Notes: a model not told the origin generated them from the sequence alone. DNA of 64,000 bases from Erwinia mallotivora (GCF_000590885.1 NZ_JFHN01000074.1:105467-169466); one strand, 5' to 3'; counted from the stretch's first letter, positions 20,316-29,541 are shown. A program made the numbers and translations.

Positions 20316-20653
20316 GGTTTACTCCTGCCTGACCTGCTTTTGCTCCGGCATGGTGCAACTGCGCCAGCCTGTGGTTGTCTTGTCCATTTTCCGCCACAGC
20401 GGAAAAAAAACAGGATAGTTAATTATCACTGAGTTGAAATGATATTTTTTATTTCATTACTGAAACAGCAGATGGTGGTTTTTTGCTTTTTTCCACAGCA
20501 CGTTCGCTTAATTTTTCTTCCCTGGCATGATATCTGCTAATCTCACCACGGAATAGCAGCATGCTATTTTTAGCGCAATTCGGGAAATATTTCCACTTTA
20601 TGGAAACCTTTCCTCAACAATATTACCTTTCGGCATTATTCAGGGAGTTTTAT
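20316..20653. other. Divergent ybjO / yjiH-like control region
   Basis: This 338-base region is AT-rich toward its right half. It contains a short inverted repeat, TGAAAT (20435-20440) with ATTTCA (20450-20455), that could be an operator for the yjiH-like operon. No hexamer pair is convincing and no small gene is supported. Confidence 0.35.
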
Positions 20654-21325
20654 ATGATTGAAAAAGAGCGCGCGGCGGATGCCGGACATCACGCCACCGG
20701 ACCGGGAGCTTATATTGCACTGATAATGGCTGTCCTGTTTTTTTCCGGCCTGTTTTATAACCCTGGCGGTCTTTCATGGCTGGGGGCTTTTGACTTTACC
20801 ACTCTTGCCGGAAAATTTGGCAGCATGAAAGATGCCGCCAGCAGTACCTTTGTCGGTGCGGGTGGCGTCGGGGCAAAAGCCGGATTTTTATTTGCCCTGT
20901 CGCTGGTACCAACGGTGATGCTGGCACTGGGCGTACTGGAAATTTTCACCCATTACGGTGCCATTCGTGCAGCACATAAATTACTGACGCCATTACTCAG
21001 ACCTTTATTAGGCATTCCGGGGCGTACCGGTCTGGCATTAATAACCGATTTGCAAAGTACTGACGCAGGCGCGGCATTAACTAAAGAGCTGTACGATGAA
21101 AAACAGGTCAGCAAAAAAGATGTGATTATTATGGCCGCCTGGCAATATTCCGGCGCAGGGCTAATCAATAACTATTTTTCCATCGGCTCTGCGCTGTTTG
21201 TTTCCCTTTCGCTGCCGGTGCTGGTGCCATTACTGCTGATGTTTGTACTTAAATTTGTCGGCGCAGCGCTGGTCCGCCTGATACTGAATACCGTTTATAA
21301 AGGAGATTTCCGTGATGCAGAATAA
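20654..21325 (+). CDS. YjiH-like nucleoside-recognition (Gate) domain membrane protein
   Basis: The ATG at 20654 is preceded by AGGGAG and gives 223 residues, close to E. coli YjiH; an upstream in-frame start at 20561 is rejected for lack of a ribosome site. The protein has about five to six hydrophobic segments and a Gate-like domain with LITDLQSTDAGAALTKELYD (about 133-152). YjiH acts with YjiG; in E. coli the pair precedes iadA, an isoaspartyl dipeptidase. Here they precede an M20 hydrolase instead. The role is inferred to be transport for that enzyme. Confidence 0.8.
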   Translation: MIEKERAADAGHHATGPGAYIALIMAVLFFSGLFYNPGGLSWLGAFDFTTLAGKFGSMKDAASSTFVGAGGVGAKAGFLFALSLVPTVMLALGVLEIFTHYGAIRAAHKLLTPLLRPLLGIPGRTGLALITDLQSTDAGAALTKELYDEKQVSKKDVIIMAAWQYSGAGLINNYFSIGSALFVSLSLPVLVPLLLMFVLKFVGAALVRLILNTVYKGDFRDAE

Positions 21326-21788
21326 ATCGCAGGCGGTGCTGTCCCGCAATCCTTTCGATATTTTTGTTACTGGTGCCCGTAAAGGTTTCCACATTGCGAT
21401 TTATAACCTGATGCCTAATGTGCTGATGGCTTATGTCATTGCAGAGATGTTGAATTTGCTTGGCGTGATGGCTTTTATCGGCAAAATTTTCGCCCCGGTT
21501 ATGGGTCTGTTCGGTCTGCCGGGCGAGGCCATCACCGTGCTACTCACCTCATGGCTGTCAGCCTCGGCGGGTACTGGCGTCGCGGTCAGTCTACTGGCAA
21601 AAGGTGTTCTGAACGGTGAATACATTACCATACTCGCCCCGGCGATCTTTCTGATGGGTTCCCAGTTACAGTACATGGGGCGACTGCTAGGCGTGGCAGA
21701 CGTGCCCAAAAAATACTGGCCGCTGCTGATGCTGACCAGCATTTTTAACGCGATCATCGCCATGCTGGTGATGCGCTTTATTGCCTGA
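21315..21788 (+). CDS. YjiG-like nucleoside-recognition (Gate) domain membrane protein
   Basis: I start at the ATG at 21315, eight bases after AGGAGA; a GTG one codon earlier is possible. The 157-residue protein has four hydrophobic segments and a Gate-type motif LTSWLSASAGTGVAVSLLAK (about 76-95). Its start overlaps the upstream yjiH-like stop by 11 bases, so the two are coupled and probably form one two-subunit carrier. Family function is not established; a transport role is inferred from the association with peptidases and amidohydrolases. Confidence 0.8.
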   Translation: MQNKSQAVLSRNPFDIFVTGARKGFHIAIYNLMPNVLMAYVIAEMLNLLGVMAFIGKIFAPVMGLFGLPGEAITVLLTSWLSASAGTGVAVSLLAKGVLNGEYITILAPAIFLMGSQLQYMGRLLGVADVPKKYWPLLMLTSIFNAIIAMLVMRFIA

Positions 21789-21812
21789 TAAGAGTGGAAG
21801 GGAGAATTTAAC

Positions 21813-22916
21813 GTGTCAAAAGTTTTGCAACATTACGCTTATCTGCATCAGATACCGGAACTGGGTTTTCAGGAATTCAAGACCTCGGCATACATCAGCC
21901 AGCAGCTTCTCGCCGCCGGTTATCAGGTGCAGGAGGGGGTAAATGACACCACCGGAATGGTTGCCATACTGGACAGTGGCGTTCCGGGACCGACGCTGGC
22001 ATTGCGTGCAGATATGGATGCGCTGGGCCATGTGATTAATGGTGAAGCCTGCGCACGTCACACGTGCGGCCACGATGCGCACTCTTCGGTAGTGCTGACG
22101 GCAGCCGAAGAGTTGATTGCTGAAGGTGCGGTAAAGAAAGGATGCCTGAAGCTGATTTTTCAGCCCGCTGAAGAGTTAGGTACTGGCGCGCTGGCAATGA
22201 CTGCCGGTGGGGCAATTGACGACGTTGATATGCTGCTTGGCTTCCACCTGCGCCCGGCAGAAGAGTGCGCGGTCGGCACCGCCATTCCTGCCGTTTACTA
22301 TTCAGCCTGCGTCACCCTTGAAGCAACGGTACGGGGACAGACCGCGCACGCTGCCCGTCCCCATCTTGGGATCAATGCGCTGGATGCCGCCGCCAGCGCC
22401 GTCCAGGCGGTCAATGCGATACACATGGCCCCCGGAAAAAGCTGGAGTGCGAAAGCCACCCGCTTTCTGTGTGATGCCGGAGTAACTAATTCGGTGCCGG
22501 ATGAAGCACGGGTGGTCTTCGATCTTCGCGCGGCGGAAAACGAAGATATGCTGGTGTTACAGCAAAAAGTCGAGCGCGCCATCCTCAATAGCGTGGCGGC
22601 TTATGGCGCAACGGCGGATATCAGCCAGCTGAAAGCGATGCCCGCCGCCGAAATCAGTGATGAGATGACCACACTGATTAGCGAGGCGATCAAAGAGGTA
22701 CAGGGAGAAGATGCGGTGATGCCAGTGCGAACCACGCCGGGTAGTGAAGATTTTTTTCACTACGTGGTGCAACGTCCGACAATCAAAGCCGGTTTCTGGG
22801 GCTTGGGTACCGGCCTGCTACCGGGCCTGCATCACCCTGATATGCATTTTGATCTCAACTCGCTGCCGGTCGCGGTGCGTATTTTTAAAAGCTGCGTGAT
22901 GAAAGTACTGGGCTGA
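21813..22916 (+). CDS. M20 family metallo-amidohydrolase/peptidase
   Basis: This 367-residue enzyme has the M20D layout: metal site RADMDAL then HTCGHDAH (about 82-89), QPAEELGTGA with the catalytic glutamates (about 118-127), a dimerisation domain, and a late TPGSEDFFHY. M20D members hydrolyse N-acyl amino acids, hippurate, indole conjugates or small peptides. The third gene of a yjiHG operon here replaces the E. coli isoaspartyl dipeptidase, so a substrate that YjiH/G carries is likely. The exact substrate cannot be read from sequence. A likely terminator follows at 22968. Confidence 0.85.
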   Translation: MSKVLQHYAYLHQIPELGFQEFKTSAYISQQLLAAGYQVQEGVNDTTGMVAILDSGVPGPTLALRADMDALGHVINGEACARHTCGHDAHSSVVLTAAEELIAEGAVKKGCLKLIFQPAEELGTGALAMTAGGAIDDVDMLLGFHLRPAEECAVGTAIPAVYYSACVTLEATVRGQTAHAARPHLGINALDAAASAVQAVNAIHMAPGKSWSAKATRFLCDAGVTNSVPDEARVVFDLRAAENEDMLVLQQKVERAILNSVAAYGATADISQLKAMPAAEISDEMTTLISEAIKEVQGEDAVMPVRTTPGSEDFFHYVVQRPTIKAGFWGLGTGLLPGLHHPDMHFDLNSLPVAVRIFKSCVMKVLG

Positions 22917-22967
22917 AGCCTCAGCCTGGGTAAACCGGGAGGCTGGCAACGCCATGCGTGGTTGCAG

Positions 22968-22996
22968 CCGCCCTGGCGGGCGGGTCTGATTTGTTT
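22968..22996 (+). terminator. Likely terminator after the M20 gene
   Basis: CCGCCC (22968-22973) pairs with 22978-22983, and a second stem CTGATTTG (22986-22993) pairs with 23008-23015. The T-rich segment between them supports termination between the convergent M20 gene and potI. Confidence 0.4.
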
Positions 22997-23061
22997 TATC
23001 ACCCGAGCAAATCAGCCCCCGCTTCAGATAGTTGACCGCCCGGGATATCCCCGCTCATCCC

Positions 23062-23907
23062 TCAGTGTCCGCCCCGCGCCTTCTGTATATCTTTCAGACG
23101 CTGCTTCTCTTCATGCGCCATCAACCGCCAGGCGATAAACCCGACGATACCGACCACGAACAGAATCAGTGACGCCAGCGCGTTAATCTCCGGATTGACG
23201 CCACGCCGCACGGTAGCAAAAATCTGCATCGGCAGCGTGGTGGCGCCCGGTCCGGTGACAAAGCTGGCAATCACCAGGTCATCCAGCGACAGGGTAAAGG
23301 CCAGCAGCCAACCGGTGACAATCGCCGGGGCAATCATCGGCACGGTAATAACAAAGAACACTTTCAGCGGGGTCGCCCCCAGGTCCATCGCCGCTTCTTC
23401 AATTGAGCGGTCCAGCTCCCTCAGTCTTGCATTGATCACCACCGCCACATAAGCGGTACAAAAGGTCACATGGGCCAGCCAGATGGTTAACATGCCACGA
23501 TCGGCAGGCCAGCCAAAGGCATTGCCCATCGCCACAAACAGCAACAGCAGCGACAGGCCGGTGATCACATCCGGCATGACCAGCGGCGCGGTGAGCATAA
23601 AAGCGAAGCCGGTCGAGCCTTTAAAACGACCAAATCGCACGATTACCACCGCCGCAATGGTGCCCAGCACCACGGCCGCCGTTGCCGCCAGCGCGGCAAT
23701 ACTCAGGCTGAGGGTGACCGCCCCGATCATCGCCCCATCATGGAACAACACCCTGTACCAGTGCAGGGAGAAACTCTCCCACGCGGCCAGCTGTGATGAG
23801 TTAAAGGAGTACACCACCAGCAACGCCATCGGCGCGTACAGAAAGAAAAAGCAGACCACCAGGATGGCGATGCGCCACGGCGAACGCACAACGGGTAACG
23901 AGGTCAT
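23062..23907 (-). CDS. potI: PotI, putrescine ABC transporter permease
   Basis: PotI is one of the two permeases of the PotFGHI putrescine importer. The 281-residue protein has about six helices and the EAA loop EAAMDLGATPLKVFFVITVP (about 169-188). It matches E. coli PotI in length. Its start overlaps the potH stop by four bases (ATGA-type), so translation is coupled. It is the last gene of potFGHI and converges on the M20 gene. Confidence 0.96.
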   Translation of the reverse strand: MTSLPVVRSPWRIAILVVCFFFLYAPMALLVVYSFNSSQLAAWESFSLHWYRVLFHDGAMIGAVTLSLSIAALAATAAVVLGTIAAVVIVRFGRFKGSTGFAFMLTAPLVMPDVITGLSLLLLFVAMGNAFGWPADRGMLTIWLAHVTFCTAYVAVVINARLRELDRSIEEAAMDLGATPLKVFFVITVPMIAPAIVTGWLLAFTLSLDDLVIASFVTGPGATTLPMQIFATVRRGVNPEINALASLILFVVGIVGFIAWRLMAHEEKQRLKDIQKARGGH

Positions 23908-24866
23908 TCCTTCTCCCCCATTTCTTTATTCTGATGTTTATGAAACCAGATGATCGGCAGGATCAGGATCAACAAAATAATCACCGCCAGCGCCGAGGCC
24001 ACCGGCCAGTCACGGTTGTTAAAGAATTCCTGCCACAGCACGCGGCCAATCATGATGCTGTCGGGGCCACCGAGCAGCTCCGGGATAACATACTCGCCAA
24101 CCGCCGGGATAAACACCAGCATGGAACCGGCAATAATGCCGCCTTTGGTCAGCGGCACGATCACGCTGAAGAAGGTTTTTAATGGCCGCGCGCCCAGGTC
24201 CAGCGAGGCTTCCACCAGCGAATAGTCAATGCGGGTCAGCGCGGTGTAGATTGGCAGCACCATAAAAGGCAGATAGCAGTACACAATGCCGATATAGACC
24301 GCCACGTTGGTATAGAGGATGGTCAACGGATGATCGACAACGCCGGTCCATAACAGAAAACGGTTTAGGATACCGTTATCGTTCAGGATCCCCATCCAGG
24401 CGTAAACCCGCACCAGAAAGGAGGTCCAGGAAGGAAGTATTACCAGCAAAAGCAGAATGTTGCGGGTAGAGGGGGAACTGTGCGCCACCGCCCACGCCAG
24501 CGGATAACCAATCAGCAGGCAAATCACCGTGGAAATGGCCGCCACCTGCAATGAGTGCAGATAGGCATCGATATACAACGGATCGTCGGTGAGCGTCAGA
24601 TAGTTGCCGAGATTAACCACCATCGTCAGTTGCCCATCGGCCCAGCTGAGCAAATCGGTGTACGGTGGGATCGCGCGGGCAATATCCGCCAGGCTGATTT
24701 TCAGCACGATCAAAAAGGGCAGCAGGAACAGCAGTACCAGCCACAGATAAGGTAAGGCAATCACCATTTTGCGGCCCGACTTCATTTGCAGTCGCCGGAT
24801 GCAGGCCTGCAACACACCGGCCGTCGCGCCGGGTGGTTTGCGGGTCTTTAAAGAATGCTGGCTCAT
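23904..24866 (-). CDS. potH: PotH, putrescine ABC transporter permease
   Basis: PotH is the partner permease of PotI, 320 residues, with about six membrane helices after a basic N-terminal tail. The ATPase-contact loop EASLDLGARPLKTFF is visible near residues 220-234. It starts ten bases after potG and overlaps potI, inside one operon. The length is close to the 317 residues of E. coli PotH. Confidence 0.96.
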   Translation of the reverse strand: MSQHSLKTRKPPGATAGVLQACIRRLQMKSGRKMVIALPYLWLVLLFLLPFLIVLKISLADIARAIPPYTDLLSWADGQLTMVVNLGNYLTLTDDPLYIDAYLHSLQVAAISTVICLLIGYPLAWAVAHSSPSTRNILLLLVILPSWTSFLVRVYAWMGILNDNGILNRFLLWTGVVDHPLTILYTNVAVYIGIVYCYLPFMVLPIYTALTRIDYSLVEASLDLGARPLKTFFSVIVPLTKGGIIAGSMLVFIPAVGEYVIPELLGGPDSIMIGRVLWQEFFNNRDWPVASALAVIILLILILPIIWFHKHQNKEMGEKE

Positions 24867-24876
24867 AACTCCCCCA

Positions 24877-26016
24877 CTACACCGTCAATACCACACAGCT
24901 GTCCGCATCCCAGCAGAGACGCACTTCGTCTCCCCAGGTGGGCGTCCCATTGCGAAAGCGATGACCATTTTGTAACTGCGCGCTGATCATCTGCCCGCTG
25001 TGCAGCCGCACATGATAAATCGACAGATCGCCGAGGTAGGCAATGTGCGCGACTTCCCCGACGGCAAAATTACACCCGTCAGCCGGGATCTCTTCACACA
25101 GCATCACTTTTTCCGGGCGCAGCGCCACGTGAACCGGAACGCCCTCCGTCACCGAGGCATCGGAATCCACTTTCAGCGGGTGAACAAGTCCCGGACTGTC
25201 CACAATCAGGCCATCCGACTGACGTTCGCGCAGTAACCCTTCGAAAAGATTCACCGAGCCGATAAATTCTGCGCTGTAGCGCGTGGTCGGATGTTCGTAA
25301 ATCTCTTCCGGCTCGCCAATCTGCACAAACTTGCCGCGATTCATAATGGCGATGCGTCCTGCCATGGTCATCGCTTCCTCCTGGTCATGGGTGACCATCA
25401 CACAGGTCGCGCCAACGCGCTCCAGAATATCGACCACTTCAAGCTGCATCCGGTCGCGCAACTTTTTATCCAGCGCGCCCATCGGCTCATCCAGCAACAG
25501 CAGCTTGGGCCGCTTGGCCAGGCTGCGGGCCAGCGCTACCCGCTGACGCTGACCGCCGGAAAGCTGGTGCGGCTTGCGTCTGGCGTATTCCTGCATATAG
25601 ACCAGCGTCAACATTTCTGCCACGCGACTGGCGATTTCGTCTTTTGGCAGTCGGTCCTGCTTCAGTCCAAAGGCGATATTCTGCTCCACCGTCATGTGTG
25701 GGAACAGGGCATAGGACTGGAACATCATATTGATGGGGCGCTGATAGGGTGGCACGTTGGAAAGATCCTGACCATCCAGCATAATCTGTCCTGAGGTTGG
25801 CGTTTCAAAGCCGGCCAGCATCCGCAGCAGTGTCGATTTGCCGCAGCCCGAAGCCCCCAGCAGCGCAAAAATTTCACCTTTATAGATAGTCAGATTGACG
25901 TCATCAACCGCGTGCTGCCCGTCAAACGATCGGGTCAGATTACGGATTTCCAACAGCGGCGTTAATGCCTTGCCCACTTTTGTCTGAGGGCGGGGGATTG
26001 CATCTTTCACGTCCAT
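24877..26016 (-). CDS. potG: PotG, putrescine ABC transporter ATPase
   Basis: PotG energises putrescine import. Its 379 residues show Walker A GASGCGKST (about 54-62), Q-loop MMFQSYALFPH, signature LSGGQRQR (about 153-160), Walker B LLLLDEPMGALD and H-loop VTHDQEEA. A C-terminal TOBE-like domain (about 290-379) is usual for polyamine and maltose-type importers. Between potF and potG lie 241 bases with a perfect 16-base stem, so potGHI probably receives fewer transcripts than potF. Confidence 0.96.
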   Translation of the reverse strand: MDVKDAIPRPQTKVGKALTPLLEIRNLTRSFDGQHAVDDVNLTIYKGEIFALLGASGCGKSTLLRMLAGFETPTSGQIMLDGQDLSNVPPYQRPINMMFQSYALFPHMTVEQNIAFGLKQDRLPKDEIASRVAEMLTLVYMQEYARRKPHQLSGGQRQRVALARSLAKRPKLLLLDEPMGALDKKLRDRMQLEVVDILERVGATCVMVTHDQEEAMTMAGRIAIMNRGKFVQIGEPEEIYEHPTTRYSAEFIGSVNLFEGLLRERQSDGLIVDSPGLVHPLKVDSDASVTEGVPVHVALRPEKVMLCEEIPADGCNFAVGEVAHIAYLGDLSIYHVRLHSGQMISAQLQNGHRFRNGTPTWGDEVRLCWDADSCVVLTV

Positions 26017-26198
26017 AATTCTCCGGCACGTAACAGCAGGCTTTGCCGTAAAAAGTAAAAATCCAGCTTCACAGAACGCGGCGCTGACTCTCTTCGCCGC
26101 CCGGTGAGAGGCTGGCAGAATGAATCATTGCCCACTCTGTCACATATCAGGCCGGCCCTCTCCCGAAACCGTCGCCACCGGACAGGGTGTTCAGCAGG

Positions 26199-26234
26199 CA
26201 AGAAAACAGAGGCCTGGCGGCCTCTGTTTTCTTG
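26199..26234. terminator. Strong intercistronic hairpin between potF and potG
   Basis: A perfect 16-base stem with a four-base loop spans 26199-26234. On the minus strand a T-rich arm ends the stem, so it should act as an attenuator or processing barrier between potF and potGHI, giving more binding protein than permease. It may also stabilise the potF message 3' end. Confidence 0.75.
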
Positions 26235-26257
26235 CGCTCAGGAGAAGATCCGTTCAG

Positions 26258-27367
26258 CTATTTGCCACTTTTAACTTTAGTCCATGCACGGGTACGCACA
26301 CGATCCAGTTTTGGATCCTGGACTTTCAGCACAAACAGTTTTGCCATGGTATCTGGCGTCGGGAAAATAGCCGGATTGTTGCGAATGTCAGCGTTAATCA
26401 AAGGCACGGAAGCCTTGTTACCGTTGGCATAGAACATTTTGTTGGAAACGTCAGCAATCACCTTCGGCTCCATCAGATAGTTGAGGAACTGATAGGCTTC
26501 ATCGACATTTTTGGCATCTTTCGGGATCGCCAGCATATCAAAGAACGCCAGGGCCCCCTCTTTCGGGATGCTGTAGGCAATGTTCACGCCATTTTTAGCC
26601 TGTAATGCACGGTTCTTCGCCTGCAATACATCTCCCGCCCAGCCAATCGCCACGCAGGTGTTACCGTTAGCCAGATCGTTAATGTACTGCGATGAATGGA
26701 AGTAACGAATAGAAGGACGCAGTTTCAACAGCAGGTCGGTGGCCGCGCCAGAGTAATCTTTTGCGTCACTGCTGTTAGGATCTTTGCCGAGATAATTGAG
26801 CACGGTGGCAAAAATCTCTTCTGGCGCATCAAGGAAGGAAACACCGCAGCTTTTCAGTTTTTCGAGGTTTTCTGGTTTCAGCACCAGATCCCAGCTGTTA
26901 ACCGGCGCATCTTTACCCAGTGCCGCTTTGACTTTATCGACGTTGTAGCCAATGCCGGTGGTCGCCCACAGGTAAGGGATGGCATATTTGTTGCCCGGAT
27001 CGTGCTGTTCCAGCTTTTTCAGCAGGTCAGGATCGAGGTTTTTGTAGTTAGGCAGCTTGCTTTTATCCAGCGGCTGGAAGACACCGGACTGCAACTGACG
27101 GGCAAGAAAGCTGGAGGACGGCACCACCACATCATAACCGGTGCTCCCTGCCATCAGCTTGCCTTCCAGCACTTCGTTCGAATCAAAGACGTCATAAACG
27201 ACCTTGATACCCGACTGTTTTTCGAAATTCGGCACCGTGTCCGGCGAAATATAATCAGACCAGTTATAAACGTGCAGCGTCTTATCAGCAGCCGTTGAAC
27301 CAGCGGAAACCGCCATCAGCACCCCAGCCACCACAGCTGACAACCATTTTTTACGTTGGTTGAACAT
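26258..27367 (-). CDS. potF: PotF, periplasmic putrescine-binding protein
   Basis: PotF binds putrescine in the periplasm and delivers it to PotHI. The ATG at 27367 is nine bases after GAGG and gives 369 residues, near the 370 of E. coli; ATGs further upstream lack spacing. A signal peptide ends STAA near residue 26, and the mature protein opens with KTLHVYNWSDYI. The ligand region YNWSDY and KSCGVSFLDAPEE are retained. An ARG-box-like palindrome lies 85 bases upstream. It heads potFGHI. Confidence 0.96.
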   Translation of the reverse strand: MFNQRKKWLSAVVAGVLMAVSAGSTAADKTLHVYNWSDYISPDTVPNFEKQSGIKVVYDVFDSNEVLEGKLMAGSTGYDVVVPSSSFLARQLQSGVFQPLDKSKLPNYKNLDPDLLKKLEQHDPGNKYAIPYLWATTGIGYNVDKVKAALGKDAPVNSWDLVLKPENLEKLKSCGVSFLDAPEEIFATVLNYLGKDPNSSDAKDYSGAATDLLLKLRPSIRYFHSSQYINDLANGNTCVAIGWAGDVLQAKNRALQAKNGVNIAYSIPKEGALAFFDMLAIPKDAKNVDEAYQFLNYLMEPKVIADVSNKMFYANGNKASVPLINADIRNNPAIFPTPDTMAKLFVLKVQDPKLDRVRTRAWTKVKSGK

Positions 27368-27803
27368 GTTTTCCATCCTCGCGAAAAGAGATATACACAG
27401 CATCCACAGGCTCCGGTTTTTTCCACACTGGCCCTGTTATGGCTATAACAATGAATGATTATTCATCATGCTGTTAATAGAAAAAACCTATACCCACGGC
27501 GACGTTGCACGCAAAATGCAGCCACGCAAGCATAGCCGCACTCTTAACCTCAGGCCAGCCTTGACCGTAAAAAACGCCTTTTATCGATTTTTAATGCACT
27601 TTGCCTCTGGGTGATACGCCTCAGATAAGGTAAATGCCGCTGAAAATCCGGCAAAAAGCGCTTAACAGCAGCAGAAAAACGGGTGATGACACCATAAAAT
27701 GCGGGGAAAAAGACAATCTTCAGGGTAACAGCAAGGGAGTGTCGCGCGTTGCGGGATAAACCAGGTCGGCAGCAGGCCAACCCGGAGGCTTCAGCAGAAA
27801 AAA
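27368..27803. other. potF-ybjN intergenic region
   Basis: This 436-base stretch carries the potF promoter region and the ARG-box-like site at 27452. A minus-strand open frame of 76 codons at 27550-27780 has a basic, low-complexity product and no recognised family, so I do not call it a gene. No terminator with a clear T run was seen after ybjN. Confidence 0.45.
27452..27465. promoter_or_regulatory. Single ARG-box-like palindrome upstream of potF
   Basis: TGAATGATTATTCA is an exact inverted repeat in both five-base arms of the ArgR consensus TGAAT-N4-ATTCA. It lies 85 bases before the potF start. No second box with three-base spacing is present, so affinity may be modest. Confidence 0.5.
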
Positions 27804-28283
27804 TTAGTGCAGCATGGAATGAGGGAAAGCGTAGTCATTACGTTCGTCATCTTCACCCATCATCAACAGGTGGTTGGCGAAGGCTTCCATCACCACCATC
27901 GAAACCTGCTCTTCGCTCTGCTTAAGAAAATGAACGAACTGCCCATAAGTCACGCCTGCCGCCACACTCAGTGACTGCATGACGATCAGTTTCGGCAGAT
28001 TATCATCCTGAATATCGACAAAGGCTTTAACCGTCAGAGAGCTGGCGTTGATTTGCGACAGGTCACCCACCAGAGGGATCAGTGCGGTAGGTTTAACTTC
28101 TGCCAGTGCGGAGAACAGAATAACGTTGTCTACCAGATCGAGTTTGGCATCGAATACGCCATCGAAGTTTTGCATGTGTGGCAGGTGGAGTGCCTGACAG
28201 GTGTCACACTCAAACCAGGTGACACTTTGCAGATCCAGCCAGCGTCGAATCAGGTCGATGTCCGGGATGACGAGTGAATCCAT
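27804..28283 (-). CDS. ybjN: YbjN (AmyR) family regulatory protein
   Basis: The 159-residue protein matches YbjN, a small cytoplasmic fold without DNA-binding motifs. In Erwinia amylovora the orthologue AmyR represses exopolysaccharide and virulence genes; in E. coli overexpression affects motility and stress genes. Conserved blocks are DIDLIRRWLD near the N terminus and EAFANHLLMMGEDDERNDY near the C terminus. In E. coli rimK lies between ybjN and nfsA; here only 263 bases with hairpins remain. Confidence 0.92.
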   Translation of the reverse strand: MDSLVIPDIDLIRRWLDLQSVTWFECDTCQALHLPHMQNFDGVFDAKLDLVDNVILFSALAEVKPTALIPLVGDLSQINASSLTVKAFVDIQDDNLPKLIVMQSLSVAAGVTYGQFVHFLKQSEEQVSMVVMEAFANHLLMMGEDDERNDYAFPHSMLH

Positions 28284-28432
28284 GTGATGTTCTCATACTG
28301 CCTTAAAATTGCGCCTTAGCTTACGGAAAAACGCTGCGAAACACCATGACTGCGACATAAATATGACATCAACCAGACCTTTTCAGACAGAGTCCCGGCA
28401 ACAACGGCTGATTCAGCACTGAGGGCGGTATC

Positions 28433-28507
28433 GACCCGCTTCAGCCTGAGAGCGGGTCTGAACCTCGTCAGAGCGGGTCGTCTGGCGTCAATATCAGTCA
28501 GACGACC
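28433..28507. repeat. Overlapping alternative hairpins in ybjN-nfsA gap
   Basis: GACCCGCT at 28433-28440 can pair with AGCGGGTC at 28451-28458 or with a second copy at 28472-28479. The second copy's last bases also join a nine-base stem, 28476-28484 with 28499-28507. The arrangement looks like a compact termination or mRNA-stabilising block where rimK has been lost. Confidence 0.5.
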
Positions 28508-28546
28508 GCGTTGCCCGATGGTGAATCGCCGCTCAGGTAAGAGGCT

Positions 28547-29269
28547 TTAGCGCGTTGCCCATCCCTGCTTATGCAGATAGTCGAGCATGAAGGGCCGACT
28601 CTCTTTGATAATGGTTTTCCGGATGTGCTCACTCCAGCTTTCGCGACGCGGGTTGCTGTCACGCGTCAGATAATACTCTTCCTGCTGGCGGTCGTAATCG
28701 TCCAGCACCTGCTGATTAACTGGCTGATAGCGATTTTCATGCATCATCATGGCCGCAGGCATACGGGGTTTTTGTTGCGGTGACTGCGCGGGCCAGCCCA
28801 GACAAAGGCCAAACAGCGGCAGGACAAATTTTGGCAATGCCAGCAGTTCTGTCACCCCGGCGATACCGTTGCGGATACCACCAATAAATACGCCGCCAAG
28901 CCCCAGGGACTCGGCGGCGATCATGGCGTTCTGGCCCATCAGTGCGGTATCAACACAGCCCAGCAGCAGTTGTTCTGCCAGCCCCAGCTGAGCCTGTGGG
29001 CAAATGTGCAGATGACGATTAAAGTCGGCACAGAACACCCAGAATTCCGCCGCCTGAGCAACATAGTGCTGGCCACCGCTCAGTTCAGCCAGCTTATCGC
29101 GCAGCGCCCGGTCAGTAATACGGATCACCGAAGAGCATTGCAAAAAGCTGGAACTGGAGGCGGACTGCGCGGCGGCAAGGATCGCCTGTCGTTGGGCATC
29201 GCTGATCGGCTGGTCGGTAAAGGCGCGAATCGAACGGTGTGAGCAAAGTAAATCGATGGTTGGGGTCAT
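28547..29269 (-). CDS. nfsA: NfsA, major oxygen-insensitive NADPH nitroreductase
   Basis: NfsA is a homodimeric FMN flavoprotein that reduces nitroaromatics and quinones with NADPH. The ATG at 29269 (MTPTIDLLC) gives 240 residues, the E. coli length. FMN-contact segments HRSIRAFTD (about 11-19), SSSSFLQCSS (about 38-47) and LGLGGVFIGGIRN are present, and the C-terminal HIRKTIIKESRPFMLDYLHK is nearly identical to E. coli. The adjacent small gene ybjC expected upstream is not recognisable. It is divergent from grxA. Confidence 0.95.
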   Translation of the reverse strand: MTPTIDLLCSHRSIRAFTDQPISDAQRQAILAAAQSASSSSFLQCSSVIRITDRALRDKLAELSGGQHYVAQAAEFWVFCADFNRHLHICPQAQLGLAEQLLLGCVDTALMGQNAMIAAESLGLGGVFIGGIRNGIAGVTELLALPKFVLPLFGLCLGWPAQSPQQKPRMPAAMMMHENRYQPVNQQVLDDYDRQQEEYYLTRDSNPRRESWSEHIRKTIIKESRPFMLDYLHKQGWATR

Positions 29270-29541
29270 GCTTATCTCCCGAAAAAAATTTGTCGCCGCA
29301 GGCAAAAAAATCCGGCGGCATCAGTGACGCTATCTGCCACTTACTGCGGGCAGCATCAGGGCCGCAGTAAAAAGCATCAGGGTCATCAGCGCTGTGCCGG
29401 AAATGTCGTTGGCAAGGGTAGCATCTGGTGCAGCAGGCGGTAAGAAAGTTTCACAATAGCGCCGGGGGCGGCCTGTGCAGGGCATGCTGCTTAATACCGC
29501 TCTCTCACCTGTTCTCTGAAGCCCAGCCCGTGGCCCGTGCC

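Noticed and set aside
27550..27780. 76-codon minus-strand frame between potF and ybjN
   Set aside because: No ribosome site, basic low-complexity product and no family.
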